From Megamerina dolium (lineage: Eukaryota > Arthropoda > Insecta > Diptera > Megamerinidae), in contig OY978526.1 in NCBI GenBank assembly GCA_963854835.1, forward strand, positions 77,658,418 to 77,722,417: 64,000 bases of DNA. Reading direction: 5' to 3'. Positions 34,289 through 47,100 of the stretch are shown in pieces (position 1 is the first letter of the stretch; each line of letters begins with the position of its first letter). A program made the translations under genes and the position numbers. The notes beneath the pieces were generated by a model. It worked only from the letters and a program-made list of their open reading frames with translations, did not search any database and was not told where the DNA came from.

Positions 34289-37200
34289 ATATATGCATGT
34301 ATATGCTCCTCGGTTAGAGGTTGTGCGTTGGGTTTGGGACCCGCCACATAAAAAACCCCCCCAATGAAAAAAACTAAAATGCCTCGGATAAGGACTACCG
34401 CTTTTGTTGATGACCCCCGCAAACGAAAAAAGGACAATGATTTACGGATATGCACCTGGAATGTCCGTTCCCTTTATAGGGAGGGTGCCTCTATCCAGCT
34501 GGTTGATGTCCTCGAAAAATACAGAGCTGACATCACCGCTCTCCAGGAAATGCGATGGACAGGACAGGGCTGCTCCAAAAGAGCGTCCTGTGATATCTAC
34601 TACAGTTGCCATGCTGAAAGGCACGAATTAGGATGTGGATTTTTGGTCAGCAAGAGACTACGACATCTTGTCTCACAGTTCACGCCTGTGAACGAACGGC
34701 TGGCCACAATCCGCATCAAGGCAAAATTTTTCAACATCAGCCTTATATGTGCCCACGCTCCGACGGATGAGAAGGACAATGTGACCAAGGAGAGCTTCTT
34801 TCAGCGCCTCGAAGAAGCTTATGACCGCTGCCCCCGCCACGATATCAAAATCGTGCTTGGCGACTTTAATGCCAGGGTGGGCAAGGAAGGTACCTTTGGT
34901 CCAACTGTCGGAAAATTCAGCCTCCACCAGAACACCTCCGATAACGGAATGAGGCTGATCGACTTCGCCGCAGCACGAAACATGGTAATTGGTGGTACCA
35001 GATTCCAGCATCTCGACATCCACAAAGCGACATGGCTGTCTCCAGATCATCGTACAAGAAACCAAATTGATCATGTGGTGATTGACGGAAGGCATGCTTC
35101 CAGTGTGATGGACGTGAAATCGATCCGTGGTGCCAACATCGACTCGGATCACTACCTTGTTGCAGCTAAGGTGCGCACACGCTTATGTGTTGCAAATAAC
35201 AAGAGAAGTCCCACACAGAGAAAGCTCGACGTCAGTAAGCTGCGATCACCAGAGACAGCATATGCATTTTCCACTCGACTATCGGATCTGCTTATACAGA
35301 ACACTCCCCAACTTGATGATACATGCGCACGGTGGACACATATATCCCACTCCATGACTACTGCTGCCGAGGAGGTAATCGGTTACTACCGGCCTCTGAG
35401 GAATGAGTGGTATGATCAGGAGTGTCGCGACGCTACCGCAGAGAAAGACGCCGCCTACAGAAGAACCCTGCGTGCAGGCGCAACGCGAGCTGTTAAGGAG
35501 CGGTATAGAGAGAAAAGGAGTGCAGAGAGACGTCTTTTCAGGCGCAAGAAGAGGGAGTTGGAAAGACGTGAGTGTGAGGAGATAGAGATGTGTACCGACA
35601 AGAATGAGACTCGAAAATTCTTCGAAAAGATCAAGCGCCTAAGTGGAGGTTTAAATCCCGGAGCCTCTTCTTGTCGTGATGGAAATGGGAATCTGGTTAC
35701 AGATGTCCAGAGTGTACTGAGCCTATGGAGGGAACACTTCTCCACGTTACTGAATGGCGATGCTACGAACAATTCCGCCAGTGGAGGAGATTGCCCGATA
35801 ACCCCAATTACAGATGATGGTGTTGATGTTCCACCACCCGACTATGAAGAGGTTGAAACGGCCATTTTAAGGCTGAAAAACAACAAAGCTGCAGGTGCTG
35901 ATGGCCTGCCTGCCGAGTTGTTTAAGACCGGAGGCGATGAGCTGCTCACCCGCATGCACCAGCTCATAAGCAGAATATGGTCGGATGAAAGCATGCCTGA
36001 TGATTGGAGGCTCAGTGTTCTCTGTCCTGTACATAAAAAAGGAGACCCCACAATTTGCGCCAACTACCGTGGAATAAGTCTCCTGAGCATCGCATACAAG
36101 GTTCTATCGAGCGTACTGTGTGAAAGGTTGAAGCCTATGCTCAGCAACCTGATTGGACCTTATCAGTGTGGCTTCAGACCTGGTAAATCCACCATCGACC
36201 AGATTTTCACACTGCGCCAAATCCTGGAGAAGACCCAAGAAAAACAGATCGACACACACCACCTATTTGTTGATTATAAAGCCGCTTTCGACAGTCCGGT
36301 AAGGGATTACCTCTACGCAACAATGTCTGAGTTCGGTATTCCTGCAAAGCTCATTCGACTTTGTAGAATGACACTGCATAACTCTTGTTGTGCAGTGAAA
36401 ATTGGGAAGGACCTCTCCGCACCGTTTAATACCGAACGGGGTTTCAGACAAGGTGATTCGTTATCGTGCGACTTCTTCAATCTTATTATGGAGAAAATAA
36501 TACGAGCTGCTGATCTACGACATAATGGCACTATCTTCAACAAAAGTGTCATGCTGTTGGCGTATGCCGACGATATTGACATAATCGGCATGAACACGCG
36601 AGCAGTCAGTGCAGCATTCTCAGAGTTGGAAAGAGAGTCGCGTCGGATGGGTCTCACGGTGAACGAGGGCAAGACGAAGTATCTAGTGTCAACAAACAAA
36701 GAGTCCCGGCGTCTTGGACAGCACGTCACTGTTGACAACTACGCTTTTGAAGTAGTAAGGGACTTTGTCTATCTTGGAACCAGCATTAACAGCAGTAATG
36801 ACGTCAGCTTGGAGATCATGCGTAGGATAACTCTTGCTAACAGGTGTTACTTTGGGCTGAGTAAGCAATTGAAAAGTCGAGCCCTCTCTCGAAGAACGAA
36901 AACTACACTCTACAAGTCTCTCATCATGCCTGTCCTAACATATGGCGCTGAAGCCTGGACAATTTCCATCTCTGATGAGCGAATGCTTGGAGTTTTCGAG
37001 AGAAAGGTCCTACGCAGGATCTTTGGACCTATTTGCGTTGGTGGCGAGTACCGAATAAGGTACAACCATGAGCTGTACGAGCTATATGCCGATATTGACA
37101 TAGTAAAGCGCATCAAAATCCAGCGGCTGCGCTGGCTAGGTCATGTCGAGCGAATGGAAGAACACGCTCCAGCTAAGAAGGTGTTATATTCGGAACCCGC

Positions 37201-37380
37201 TGGAGGACGACGCAGAAGAGGAAGACCAAACCTCCGGTGGAAAGACCAAGTACTGGAGAACCTGACGGCGCTTGGAATTTCTAACTGGCGCCAGCTAGCG
37301 AAGAACAGAGATGGCTGGCGAAGCATGTTATTTTCGGCCTAAATCGATATTCGGTTGTTATGGCCACATAAGTAAGTAAG
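34289..37380 (+). mobile_element. Near-complete RTE-like non-LTR retrotransposon
   Basis: A short 5' UTR precedes a single intact ORF, and the element ends CACATAAGTAAGTAAG, a short-tandem-repeat tail typical of RTE-clade elements. A 13-bp word TATATGTATGTAT occurs on both sides (34276-34288 and 37381-37393) and may be the target duplication, but the site is low-complexity, so the 5' boundary is uncertain. GC content is clearly higher than in neighbouring DNA. It sits between the channel 3' end and the Sbf 3' end. Confidence 0.8.
34364..37342 (+). CDS. RTE-like endonuclease / reverse transcriptase ORF
   Basis: 992 residues without interruption. The N-terminal APE-type endonuclease has ICTWNVRSLYREG (about 28), DITALQEMRW with its catalytic Glu, LGDFNARVG (about 165) and SDHYLVAAKV (about 262). 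The reverse transcriptase has NNKAAGADGLPAELFK, CPVHKKGDPTICANYRGISLL, CGFRPGKSTIDQIF, FVDYKAAFD (about 635), GFRQGDSLSC and the active-site YADDIDIIG (about 733). A C-terminal basic region follows (RRLRWLGHVERM..GRRRRGRPNLRW). In automated insect annotation such ORFs are often mislabelled 'craniofacial development protein 2-like'. All catalytic motifs look intact, so the copy may be young or active. Fragments of the same family lie at 19637 and 55636. Confidence 0.92.
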   Translation: MKKTKMPRIRTTAFVDDPRKRKKDNDLRICTWNVRSLYREGASIQLVDVLEKYRADITALQEMRWTGQGCSKRASCDIYYSCHAERHELGCGFLVSKRLRHLVSQFTPVNERLATIRIKAKFFNISLICAHAPTDEKDNVTKESFFQRLEEAYDRCPRHDIKIVLGDFNARVGKEGTFGPTVGKFSLHQNTSDNGMRLIDFAAARNMVIGGTRFQHLDIHKATWLSPDHRTRNQIDHVVIDGRHASSVMDVKSIRGANIDSDHYLVAAKVRTRLCVANNKRSPTQRKLDVSKLRSPETAYAFSTRLSDLLIQNTPQLDDTCARWTHISHSMTTAAEEVIGYYRPLRNEWYDQECRDATAEKDAAYRRTLRAGATRAVKERYREKRSAERRLFRRKKRELERRECEEIEMCTDKNETRKFFEKIKRLSGGLNPGASSCRDGNGNLVTDVQSVLSLWREHFSTLLNGDATNNSASGGDCPITPITDDGVDVPPPDYEEVETAILRLKNNKAAGADGLPAELFKTGGDELLTRMHQLISRIWSDESMPDDWRLSVLCPVHKKGDPTICANYRGISLLSIAYKVLSSVLCERLKPMLSNLIGPYQCGFRPGKSTIDQIFTLRQILEKTQEKQIDTHHLFVDYKAAFDSPVRDYLYATMSEFGIPAKLIRLCRMTLHNSCCAVKIGKDLSAPFNTERGFRQGDSLSCDFFNLIMEKIIRAADLRHNGTIFNKSVMLLAYADDIDIIGMNTRAVSAAFSELERESRRMGLTVNEGKTKYLVSTNKESRRLGQHVTVDNYAFEVVRDFVYLGTSINSSNDVSLEIMRRITLANRCYFGLSKQLKSRALSRRTKTTLYKSLIMPVLTYGAEAWTISISDERMLGVFERKVLRRIFGPICVGGEYRIRYNHELYELYADIDIVKRIKIQRLRWLGHVERMEEHAPAKKVLYSEPAGGRRRRGRPNLRWKDQVLENLTALGISNWRQLAKNRDGWRSMLFSA

Positions 37381-37399
37381 TATATGTATGTATGGTTCA

Positions 37400-37855
37400 T
37401 TAGAGCCATTGCATATGTATTGAATATAATATTGAATTATATATATAGTATACTATATTGATCATATGCATATGTAAAAGAAATAAAGTAGAAGGAAAAT
37501 TAAAAACAAGACAAAATAACTTCATTCATTTAACATACAATATTAATGTGACTAATATTTCATTTAATTTAATTATAATACTTAAACATACGCATGTACT
37601 TCATAAGTGCAAGAGCAAATTGTTATCGATGAAGAGTTAAGAGAGCAAAGGGGAGAAAATATCAATACAGAAAGTAGATTTACATACAAAAAAAATAAAT
37701 CATAATAATAAAAAAGAAGGCTTCTTCATTGAATTGCTTGGTGGGTTGTGGGTAGTTTCAGGAAGGCGGTATTAATATATAGTTTAATATTTAATATAGT
37801 CAAAATAAAAATTTGCTCTCCTCTAAATTAATTGTAATAATTATTATAAGAAGAA

Positions 37856-37912
<57 letters not shown>

Positions 37913-38112
37913 TAACAACTACAATAGATACATTCCTTCAATGATATATACCATATAGATGTATATATTTACATTATTATTATTATTATTATTATCAAAA
38001 ATATTGATCAATTAAATTAATTAAATTCAATTTCATTTATATCTACTATATGTACTATAGAAAACAAAAAATAATTATTATAATAAACGATTTGATATTT
38101 AATATTATTGAT
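37400..38112. other. Sbf 3' flank with ATT/AAT microsatellites
   Basis: AT-rich DNA downstream of the minus-strand Sbf stop codon. It holds an (AAT)n run at 37858-37907 and an (ATT)n run at 37973-37995, which could pair with each other in RNA. No gene seen. Confidence 0.6.
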
Positions 38113-41100
38113 TTATTGCAAGCAAGCCTGTATTTTCTCAATCCATTCCTGGGCTAAATTCGCATCGACTGCATAAAAGTTATATGTACGACGGCAGGTT
38201 TTTAACTGTAGGCAAAAAACAAACAAAATAGATTATATTAGAGTATAATTTTGCTCATTTGTAGAGCTATTATATATTTAAGTAGATTCATTTGCTTGTA
38301 TGATCGACTTACATCGAAAAATCCTTTCTCGTCAATACGTTTTGTACCAATTTGTGCTGGCTGCGCCGATATAACAGATTGTACCTCAGCTAAATCTGTA
38401 ATGAAAGATGGATCAAGTAAATTCTAAAATTAATTATTCATGTCTATCACTATCACCTATGAAGCCTTTGCAAGTTGAATCCTCTGCCGTGTCATAGTAA
38501 CGCAATTGATGTTTTATGGAGTCCAAGACGAACCAACGTTGTTTCCAGCCTTTCAATAAAGCGCCACGTTTATATAAATGCCTATAAAGATATACAAATA
38601 TACATTAATGCTTGTTAAATCATCATTATCATCATTGTAATTATTAAACTTTTATTAGGCATATCAACTAATTAGGCTTGATTTGACTTTATGTGAAATT
38701 ATGTCTCCTCTTGTCAATCTACGTGTTAAATATGGTTGTCCTTGGTGAAAGAAAATTCTGTGGCTTTGTATGGGAGCTATATAATATTAGCCCAGCCGGA
38801 GGTCCATGCCTTAGAGGTATGTGCAAGAGAATGCATACGTAGGGGCACACGTGGTACCACTCTTTTGGAAATGTTTTAAACTTCTCAATGCCCTGGCAGC
38901 AAAGAATCCTGTCACCCTCATGTGGGATAGGACATGAGTGCCACGAGGGAAACGAAATGGCTGACTCCCTTGCAAAGGAGGGTGCAAGCACTCTTTTCAT
39001 TGAAGCAGAGTTATTCTGCGGAGTTACAAACAGTTTGATAAACCACTTGATATGTAAAAGGGAGAAACGGGATCTATTCGACTACTGGAGAGCCCAAACG
39101 GGCATGCGGCAGTCGAAGGGACTTATTGATCCCGCACATGTTAGGGTGGACGCTGTTCTTAACCTCAGCAGAAATGACATAAAACTCTACACAGAGCTGC
39201 TCACTGGGCACTGGAGGCTTGATTAACATATCAAGAAAATAGGTAGAAAACGATACCTGTCGACTCTGTCATGAGGAGCAGGAAATATCGGAACATATTC
39301 TATGCAATTGCAAATTACACAAAATTCTGAGTCTTTGTATGGGAACTACATTAAAGCGCGGTTCGTCCATTTCTAAACAATGTTAATCTACATGTTAAAT
39401 GCCGTTGTCCTAATTTACTTAAGTTATGACGATTTAACAATTTAACGGTTAAAGTTTTTAAAGTCAGAGATGTAATGAAACTGGTGAAACCTCACGTAAA
39501 TGAGCAAAGTACAGTGTTTAAGTCAATTGAAAATCGAAGCTATTTATATTAAATAGAGATCTATGTCCCTTGAAGTCACTTAAAAGACCCTAAAAATTAA
39601 TTTATTTTAATCAATTGAAAATTGAAGTCACTTAAAGGGAATTGTAATTTGAAACAAAGTCACTTGGAGGCACTTATGGTCACTTGGAGTCACTTGAATA
39701 CAGTTGGAGTCCCATAAAGTCATATTATTGTAAATAATTGGTGCTAGCTTAGGAGTCAGTTTAAATTTTAAGTCTTATAGTATAATGAGAAAGGGTGCCG
39801 TAGCTCAGTGGTTAGTACGTTGGCCTTCTGATCTGTAGGTTGAGTATTTAATCTGAGGATGAAGCATACATTTTCTCTCAAACGGTACCCACCTTTCGAG
39901 TAGCAATTGGTAATTCTTCCGGCAGTAAGAATTTCCAATGAAAACGCTTCTAAAAGAGATACTTAGACTTGAGATCACTTGGAACCACTTGGATGGACTT
40001 GTCATATGAAATAATTGTCAGTTACTTGAAGGGACGTGGTAACCAATTAAAAACTCATATTTTTAGTGAATTGAATATTAAGGTTATTTAAAGTGAATTG
40101 AAATTTGAATCTAAATTATTTAGACACTTGATGTCACTAGAAGTCACTTGCACCCACTTGGAATTGCTCGAAGTCATATGAGATCAATGAGTGCCACATC
40201 AAGTCACTTGAGTATATTGAACATTAAAGTTATTCCAACCAATTGAGAGTTCAACGCAACCAATTGAGAGTTGAACCTAATTTGAATACAAGCTACTTAG
40301 AGACACTTGGGGTCACTTGGAATTTCCTGAATTCATATGAGAGGCTCACTTTAAGTCACTTGGGTCAACTGAATTTTGTAGTCTTGTGGTCAATTAAGAA
40401 TTGAAGCCAATTAAAGTAATTTGCAATTTGAATTCAAGTTCTTTAGAGACACTTGAAGTCACCCAGAGTCACTTGGTGGTTAATTGAAAATTGAATTCAT
40501 TTGTAGTCAAGTGAATCAATAGAAATCAGAGTTAATCAAGTAACCCCCAAGAGATTTCATATGACGTTGATTAAATTGCAAGCACTTCACTTGACTTCAA
40601 GTGGTTTCAGGTGTGTTCAAGTAGAATTTGAGGTTATTAAATTTGCATTCTTATTACTTAAAAGTAACATCTTTAAGTGGCTTAGTTAGGTTCGATTTCT
40701 TATTCATTTAGCTGCCCACTAGTAATACTTACCCTTCATGTGTACGATTCTCAGCGACATTACTACTAAATTGATTATAGAAATGATGACTGGATGTGCG
40801 CGCCGTTGTCGCCGCACTGGAAGCTATACTCGAGGTATCACCTTGTGAGATATTTACATTCGGTGGCACAACAACACCATCGACCGCCTTATATTTCGTA
40901 CAGTTCTTCAGTGAGACTTCGGTACATTTCTCATGATACGAATTACCACAATCCATACAACGATAGCCGACCGGTCCCCATAATAGTTTTGTGCAATGAT
41001 TACAATTGGTGGGTGTCGTATAAGGATGCTTTTCGAAACGATGCGGATGAAAGAATTTCTCCTGATAGCCCGATAGGCGACCCTTCATAATGATCTCCAG

Positions 41101-44100
41101 TGTGGAGCGTTTATGTTGCAGTTTTCCGTGCGATTGCAATAGAATACTGCTGAGCGATGATTTACGTGTTAGTCGTTCCGTTTGTGGTACTTCCAAATTT
41201 TCCCACACCAGTTGCCACTTTTGTGGCAATAGGCCACGTTCCGCTTCCGCTTGGCGTACATCACTCAGCAGGCAAACAAATGTATTCGGATCACTTTTCT
41301 CTATATTATCATAGCCGGCACTTATCACAATACGTTTACCCTTCAATTCGGACAAATCGATTTCATCATCGGCATTTGTCAATTCGAGATCATACGGTGG
41401 TCCCTGGGCCAACTCCTCGTTCGTATAGTATGTCCACAGGTCGAGTGCAGCCAGACTGCTCAGCGGTCGTAGCACTTCGTCTTGCATGCAATACATGAAA
41501 TTATAGAATATTTGTGTTTTCGCATGTTGTCGCTCGATATAATCGAAAATCGAATGACCAATCCGATTGAAATTGAGCGTCGATTTTGAGCGAACATCGA
41601 CTGGATAGACAATCCCACCATTCTCATCATCGGAACCAGTTGTACCTATGAAAGGTAACAGCAGACAAAATTATATTTAAATATGATAGGCAACGTCAAA
41701 ATTAATTCTTACAAATTTACAAGCCATAGAAAGCTACATGCAATACATGCAACAACGCTTACATTTATTATTACCCAATATGTGTTTTGTGCTCAACGAA
41801 CCACGTTTGTCCACATCCATCGATGCCAGACCCAAATAGAAACATTCCACCTCGCAGTCGAATAGAAATGTACGAAATCGACACGATACCATGTGGTAGG
41901 CGAGAAATCGTATATAGAAATCATTGAATTCAAATGCCATGGGAAATTGTTTCTGTATCTGGTAGACGACATCGAGAAATTGCAGAAAAGTCGGAGCAAA
42001 TGTAAAATTCGAACTGGCATGTGCTGGCTTGAGATTACTGCGATGAGCAAAACGATGACCGAAAGCGAGCCATTCCTTTTCGATCAGCACACGGAAGCCC
42101 TCCAATGTGCGATAATATGGATCCAGACAGAGTTGAGCAATGGACGACACCTGCGCCGTTATATCCCAACCATCTTCGAGCGACAACATTACGCTGGACT
42201 CCTGTAAATCGATCAGATCGACTACAGCACCCGACAGTTGTAACAACGAAGAGATTTGTTGCAACCAATCCGATTGTTCGACACTCTTAGCAAATGTCTG
42301 ATCGGCATCGTTGGTCGTATTCGATGGCAAGCAAGCGCGCATCAATTTCTTAAATGCAATACGTGAATGTCGAATATCCGGATAGTCGACAGGTATAAAT
42401 TCGGCACAGAGATCAGCATTAACACTTGATTTGGTTTGCGATTTTTCGCCCAACACGTATAAACGTATTTTACGATATGCGGCAGCTGCAGCTGCAGCCG
42501 CTGCAGAAGCGGAAGCATTGTTTTTAATAGTCCCCGCTGTGGTTTTCGCCTTCATGGAATCACCCCAATTACTATTCTTCGAATCGGATGCGGCCAACGT
42601 GGTGCGCGTTTTACGACCAACTTCCGGTGTTAGTGAGGTGGTATCCTGTCGGTATGGATTCTCTTCGGAAGCATTCAATAGCAGCGAGTTCATTGATAAA
42701 TTCATACCCGATAATGCTAAGGCTAATGAGAGATTCTTCGGCATCGTATCGATCAATGTCATAAAATATTTATCCTGTTCGTGATAGTTGGTCACATCGT
42801 GTGACATTGTATTCGAACCGGTGGAATTTTTCAGCATGCCTAAAATGGGTAAAAAAAAAAAATATTTGTCAGAATGCACTATCTAAATATAGCTGGTGTT
42901 TCGTCACAAGCAGGTTCCGATCCTCTAGGTCAAGGAATTAAGAAAAAATTTTGTGACCGGTCGGTCGGTCTGTCTGAGGCAAAGTTACAAGCAATGCCAA
43001 TTACAACTCTAAAATCTCCTATAATTCCCAAGTTTCACAGGTTAACGTGGATCGATTCTTCAGGTAAAATATTGCAGAATGCTTGAGATGGAAGCCCTTG
43101 GGCTTCATACCCCAACAACCATGCAAAGGGGACAACGCGCTTAAAGCATATTATTGCAGTGTTGAAGAGCTTTCACTCAAACTTATTCTTTGAGGTCAGT
43201 CCATCGGTGGCCTTAGGCGTAGAAACTCTAAATAAATACTTGAAAAAAGAGGATTCGAAGAATTTTGAGAAAGGTTTATAGGATCCGAGGTCAAGCAATG
43301 TGTGGCTTTAAAAAGCCACTAAGCAATGTGGGTTTAAAACAAAAAATTATAGTAAAAAAAAGAGGATTCGAAGAATCTTGACCAAGTTTCCCTTTAAAAT
43401 TACTGAGCATGTTTAATTTGGACAGTACTAGACGGAACCCATTATTATTAGGCTATTCCGAGCGGTAAAATTCATTTTAAAGCTTTATCATGGCAAATTT
43501 TTACTGTCCCAAACCGGGAATCTAAGAGGCCAGAGCAATATCATACTTAAGACTTGGTGTTCTAATGGCAAACAAGTTGATTAAATCTAGTGATAGTGTT
43601 TATCAACAACACAGGGGCCTAACGGTGTTCAGTAAGTCCAAGGATATTCTGTGAACTCTCTCGGAATTATTTAGAAAACTGTAAAAACCTAAGGTAGCTT
43701 CGAACTGGCATCAACCCAAAGTCCAAAGGCAAGCTAAAAGATTCTTTACTAAGAACTCCACACCCTCAGAAAGAATATCAAAACTGAGCCTCCTCTGGAG
43801 ATGATTTTAGCGGTACCCGCCTTGAAACGAAACACTTTGCACAAATTTGAATACTCACCTATAACCGATTTACTATGTGGCAACGAACCACGTATTAATA
43901 TTGCACCATTACGATGACGCCACGTTGCTACTGGTATTCTTTGACTTTTATAACAACGTCCCAGATGCGTCAGTGCTGCATCGTTCATTTGCAATGGTGC
44001 TACAAACAATGCTGGATATGAGCGACAGAGATTGTAATTCGAATTAACCGTACTAATACGAAAACCATTTTGTGCATCATCGAAACCCAAACGTCTCCAA

Positions 44101-47100
44101 TCTCGTACATAGCTACGTTCGCGCATACGTTCAACATCTTTGGCAGTGAGTAGACGTGGCATTGTCTCAGCATTCGATTCAAAATCATCATCATCTAACT
44201 CATCATCGAGTGAATGTGTTTCTAGGGCGTCAGATGTCGCTGCCCCTGCTGCTGAGGATGACATTGAATCAAAGTCCAGAGCGGATGTAACGAGTTTACG
44301 TTTCGTTGGTGCCTTCTGTTTGAAGCCAGCCTTTTTTGCTGTGCGTAATAATGTTTTTTTGGCAAATCCCTTTAGGGTTGAGTATTTTTCTTTTGTTTTC
44401 AATGGTGCTGCACCATGTATAATCGTACCATACGATTGCAATGCAAAATGTTCAAATTCATCGATGGGATGTCGTGCTTTACAGAGCATTTTACGAAATG
44501 TTTCAATCATTTCTGGTGTAACTTCCGTATCGAAGGCAATTTTCATCAGCTGAAATGTACTCGAACGCAATTGTAAGCCTTCGGGTAGTGTCTGATCCAA
44601 ATGTGACAGATAGAGGACAGAGATTTTCTTCTCCTTCAGCAGTGATGAGATGGGAAATGCACGTATGATGGTTTGCTCACATGCTAGCGGATCACAGGGG
44701 GAGCCTTAAAGACATTGAATATTAATATTTTCCATCTAACTTCTACAACAGCGTTACACACCTTTAAAAACTACACGATAATTGGTAAGGAATAATGCAC
44801 CCTCAGCCGGTATTAGACTCTGTGTATCATCCTCTCTGCCATCGGGCATCAGATAGCAGCGCAAGTGTTCAGTTACAATCTCTTCGCCGGGCAGTAGGCA
44901 AGGTGTTTGTATTTTTGGTTTTTGTACATGCGGATGTCGTTTCGCTTCCAAATAGACCGACTCTAAAGACTCAATATGCATATGGACGACACCGGGTACC
45001 ATATCGTGTAGATTACGTATATGCTCTGAGGTGACACCACCCTCTGTGCAGACACGATCGATAAAACGTGAAACAATTTTACCAACAGCACCACCCACCT
45101 CTAAGGCGTCATTCTCTTCGAAGCCCTCATCGGAATGTTCGCTTAAACTGTGCGAACCCATAATACTGAAAAGAGTTAATTGAAAGAATGATGATGACTA
45201 CACCATGGATGTGATATTTTACTATATATTGCGTCATCATACCTATTTGACACACTTTGATTATCATCCAAACTAAAGGTTGGTTTCGGTTTATGACCAA
45301 CAGCATTTACATCCGGTGGTATTAGGAGTGAAACCATTCGATTTGCATAGTGTATGGCTTGACTATATAATGTTGACTCTTCCGATTGTGCATATTCCTG
45401 TAACAAATAATTGAATGATATGTTTAAATCTTTCAAAATTGGCCAAAAACCACAACAACTACATACCAACTTCTTCTCCTCATCTATTGTTGGACTTTTA
45501 CGCATTTGTTCAGCTGTTATTTCCAATGCTGTTGGCTCTTCTAATGGCACATCATCCAAAACACAATTTGACTCTTTATTATGCTCATTGTGGCGACGAT
45601 GTTGCATATAGAGCGCTTTAATTTGTGTTTGAACATCCTGATAGAATGTTGATTCCCAAAATTGTAAATTTTTCCATATCGAATGATCCTGTATGCAGGT
45701 GTAGGCAAATTGTATAATACCTGTTGATAATTTACGACAGAATATTGTCGACATCGGTAATAGAGCAGCGGCTACAGTATATTCATCAACACCGGTGGAA
45801 TTTTGTAATGTTTTATTCATAAATCTGCGAAAAAATAATGGGATTAGCAACAGTAATACCAAAACTTGGAACTAGCGATATAATTATCTATGGGAGTTAG
45901 GCCACCGGACTTTCATTTAATTGTGCCAATTTTTTAAATTTTAGCCAAAATTAACGAATTTTAGTGTGAAATGTTCGAAACACTTATTTCGAAAACCTAC
46001 TTTTGTATTGCAAGTAGTCGGGGATTGCATTCGAGCGTACCCATTTTTAGATACAATAGTGAAAATAACTGCATATACCGAATGTCAGCTCAATAGATTC
46101 ATTTTCCACTGCACAGTCTTAGAAAACCTAATTTCGAAAACATTATTTATATAGGAAGTAGGCTTGGTTTTGATCGGTTTTTGTCCAATCTTCGAATCAT
46201 ACGTCCTTTGGTAAAAATTGCCATATGTACCGAGTTTCAACACTATAGCTTTATATTTTCATGTGCAAAGTTAGAAAACCTAATTTCGAAAACATACTTT
46301 TATATGAGAAGTAGACGTAGTTATCATTCGATGATGCCAATTTCAAATAGAATGGTAAAAATATTTTCATGTACCGTATTTCAGCTCGATAGTTTTATAT
46401 TTAGAGAACCTAATTTCGAAAATCTAATTTTGAAGGCATACTTCTGCATGGGCAGTAGGCATAATTTTTAGCTGATTAAGCTCATTTTCGAACTTATTCC
46501 TTTGCTGATCATAATAATCTTATATGCAGTATTACAACGCGATAGTTTTATACATTTGTGCGCAAAATAAGAAAACTCATTATCGAAAATATACTTTTGT
46601 ATGGAAGGTAGATGTGGTTTTCAGCCGATTAAGCCCATTTTCAATCTTGTTTGTTTATTGATAAAAATAATCATATATACCGAGTTTCAACTTTATATTC
46701 AGAGCACTTATCGTGCAAACAAAAAGGCAAACATGGTTAAATCGATTTGAATGGCAATTCTAATGTATACACATTTTTATAAATGCCACGCCTCTGTATG
46801 GTTGTTACAAGCACGTTTAATCACATGAGTATAGGTAACGCTAGCATCGTATTTCGTAGCAAATGCGTTCATACCTCGTTATATGGCCAAGATACGTTCT
46901 GTCAAGCGGAAAGCCGTATAACGAATACATTTTTTTTTTCGATATTTATATAGTACATCGGTCCAACAGAACAACATTTAGGTCGTATAGCCAAACATTG
47001 TGGGCCATAAATCGAAAGTGTTGTAAAGTTCGGCCGTAAAGCGAGGTAAGGGTTTATAGTAGGGCTTAATCAACATTTTGATTAATCAAATAAAAAATTA

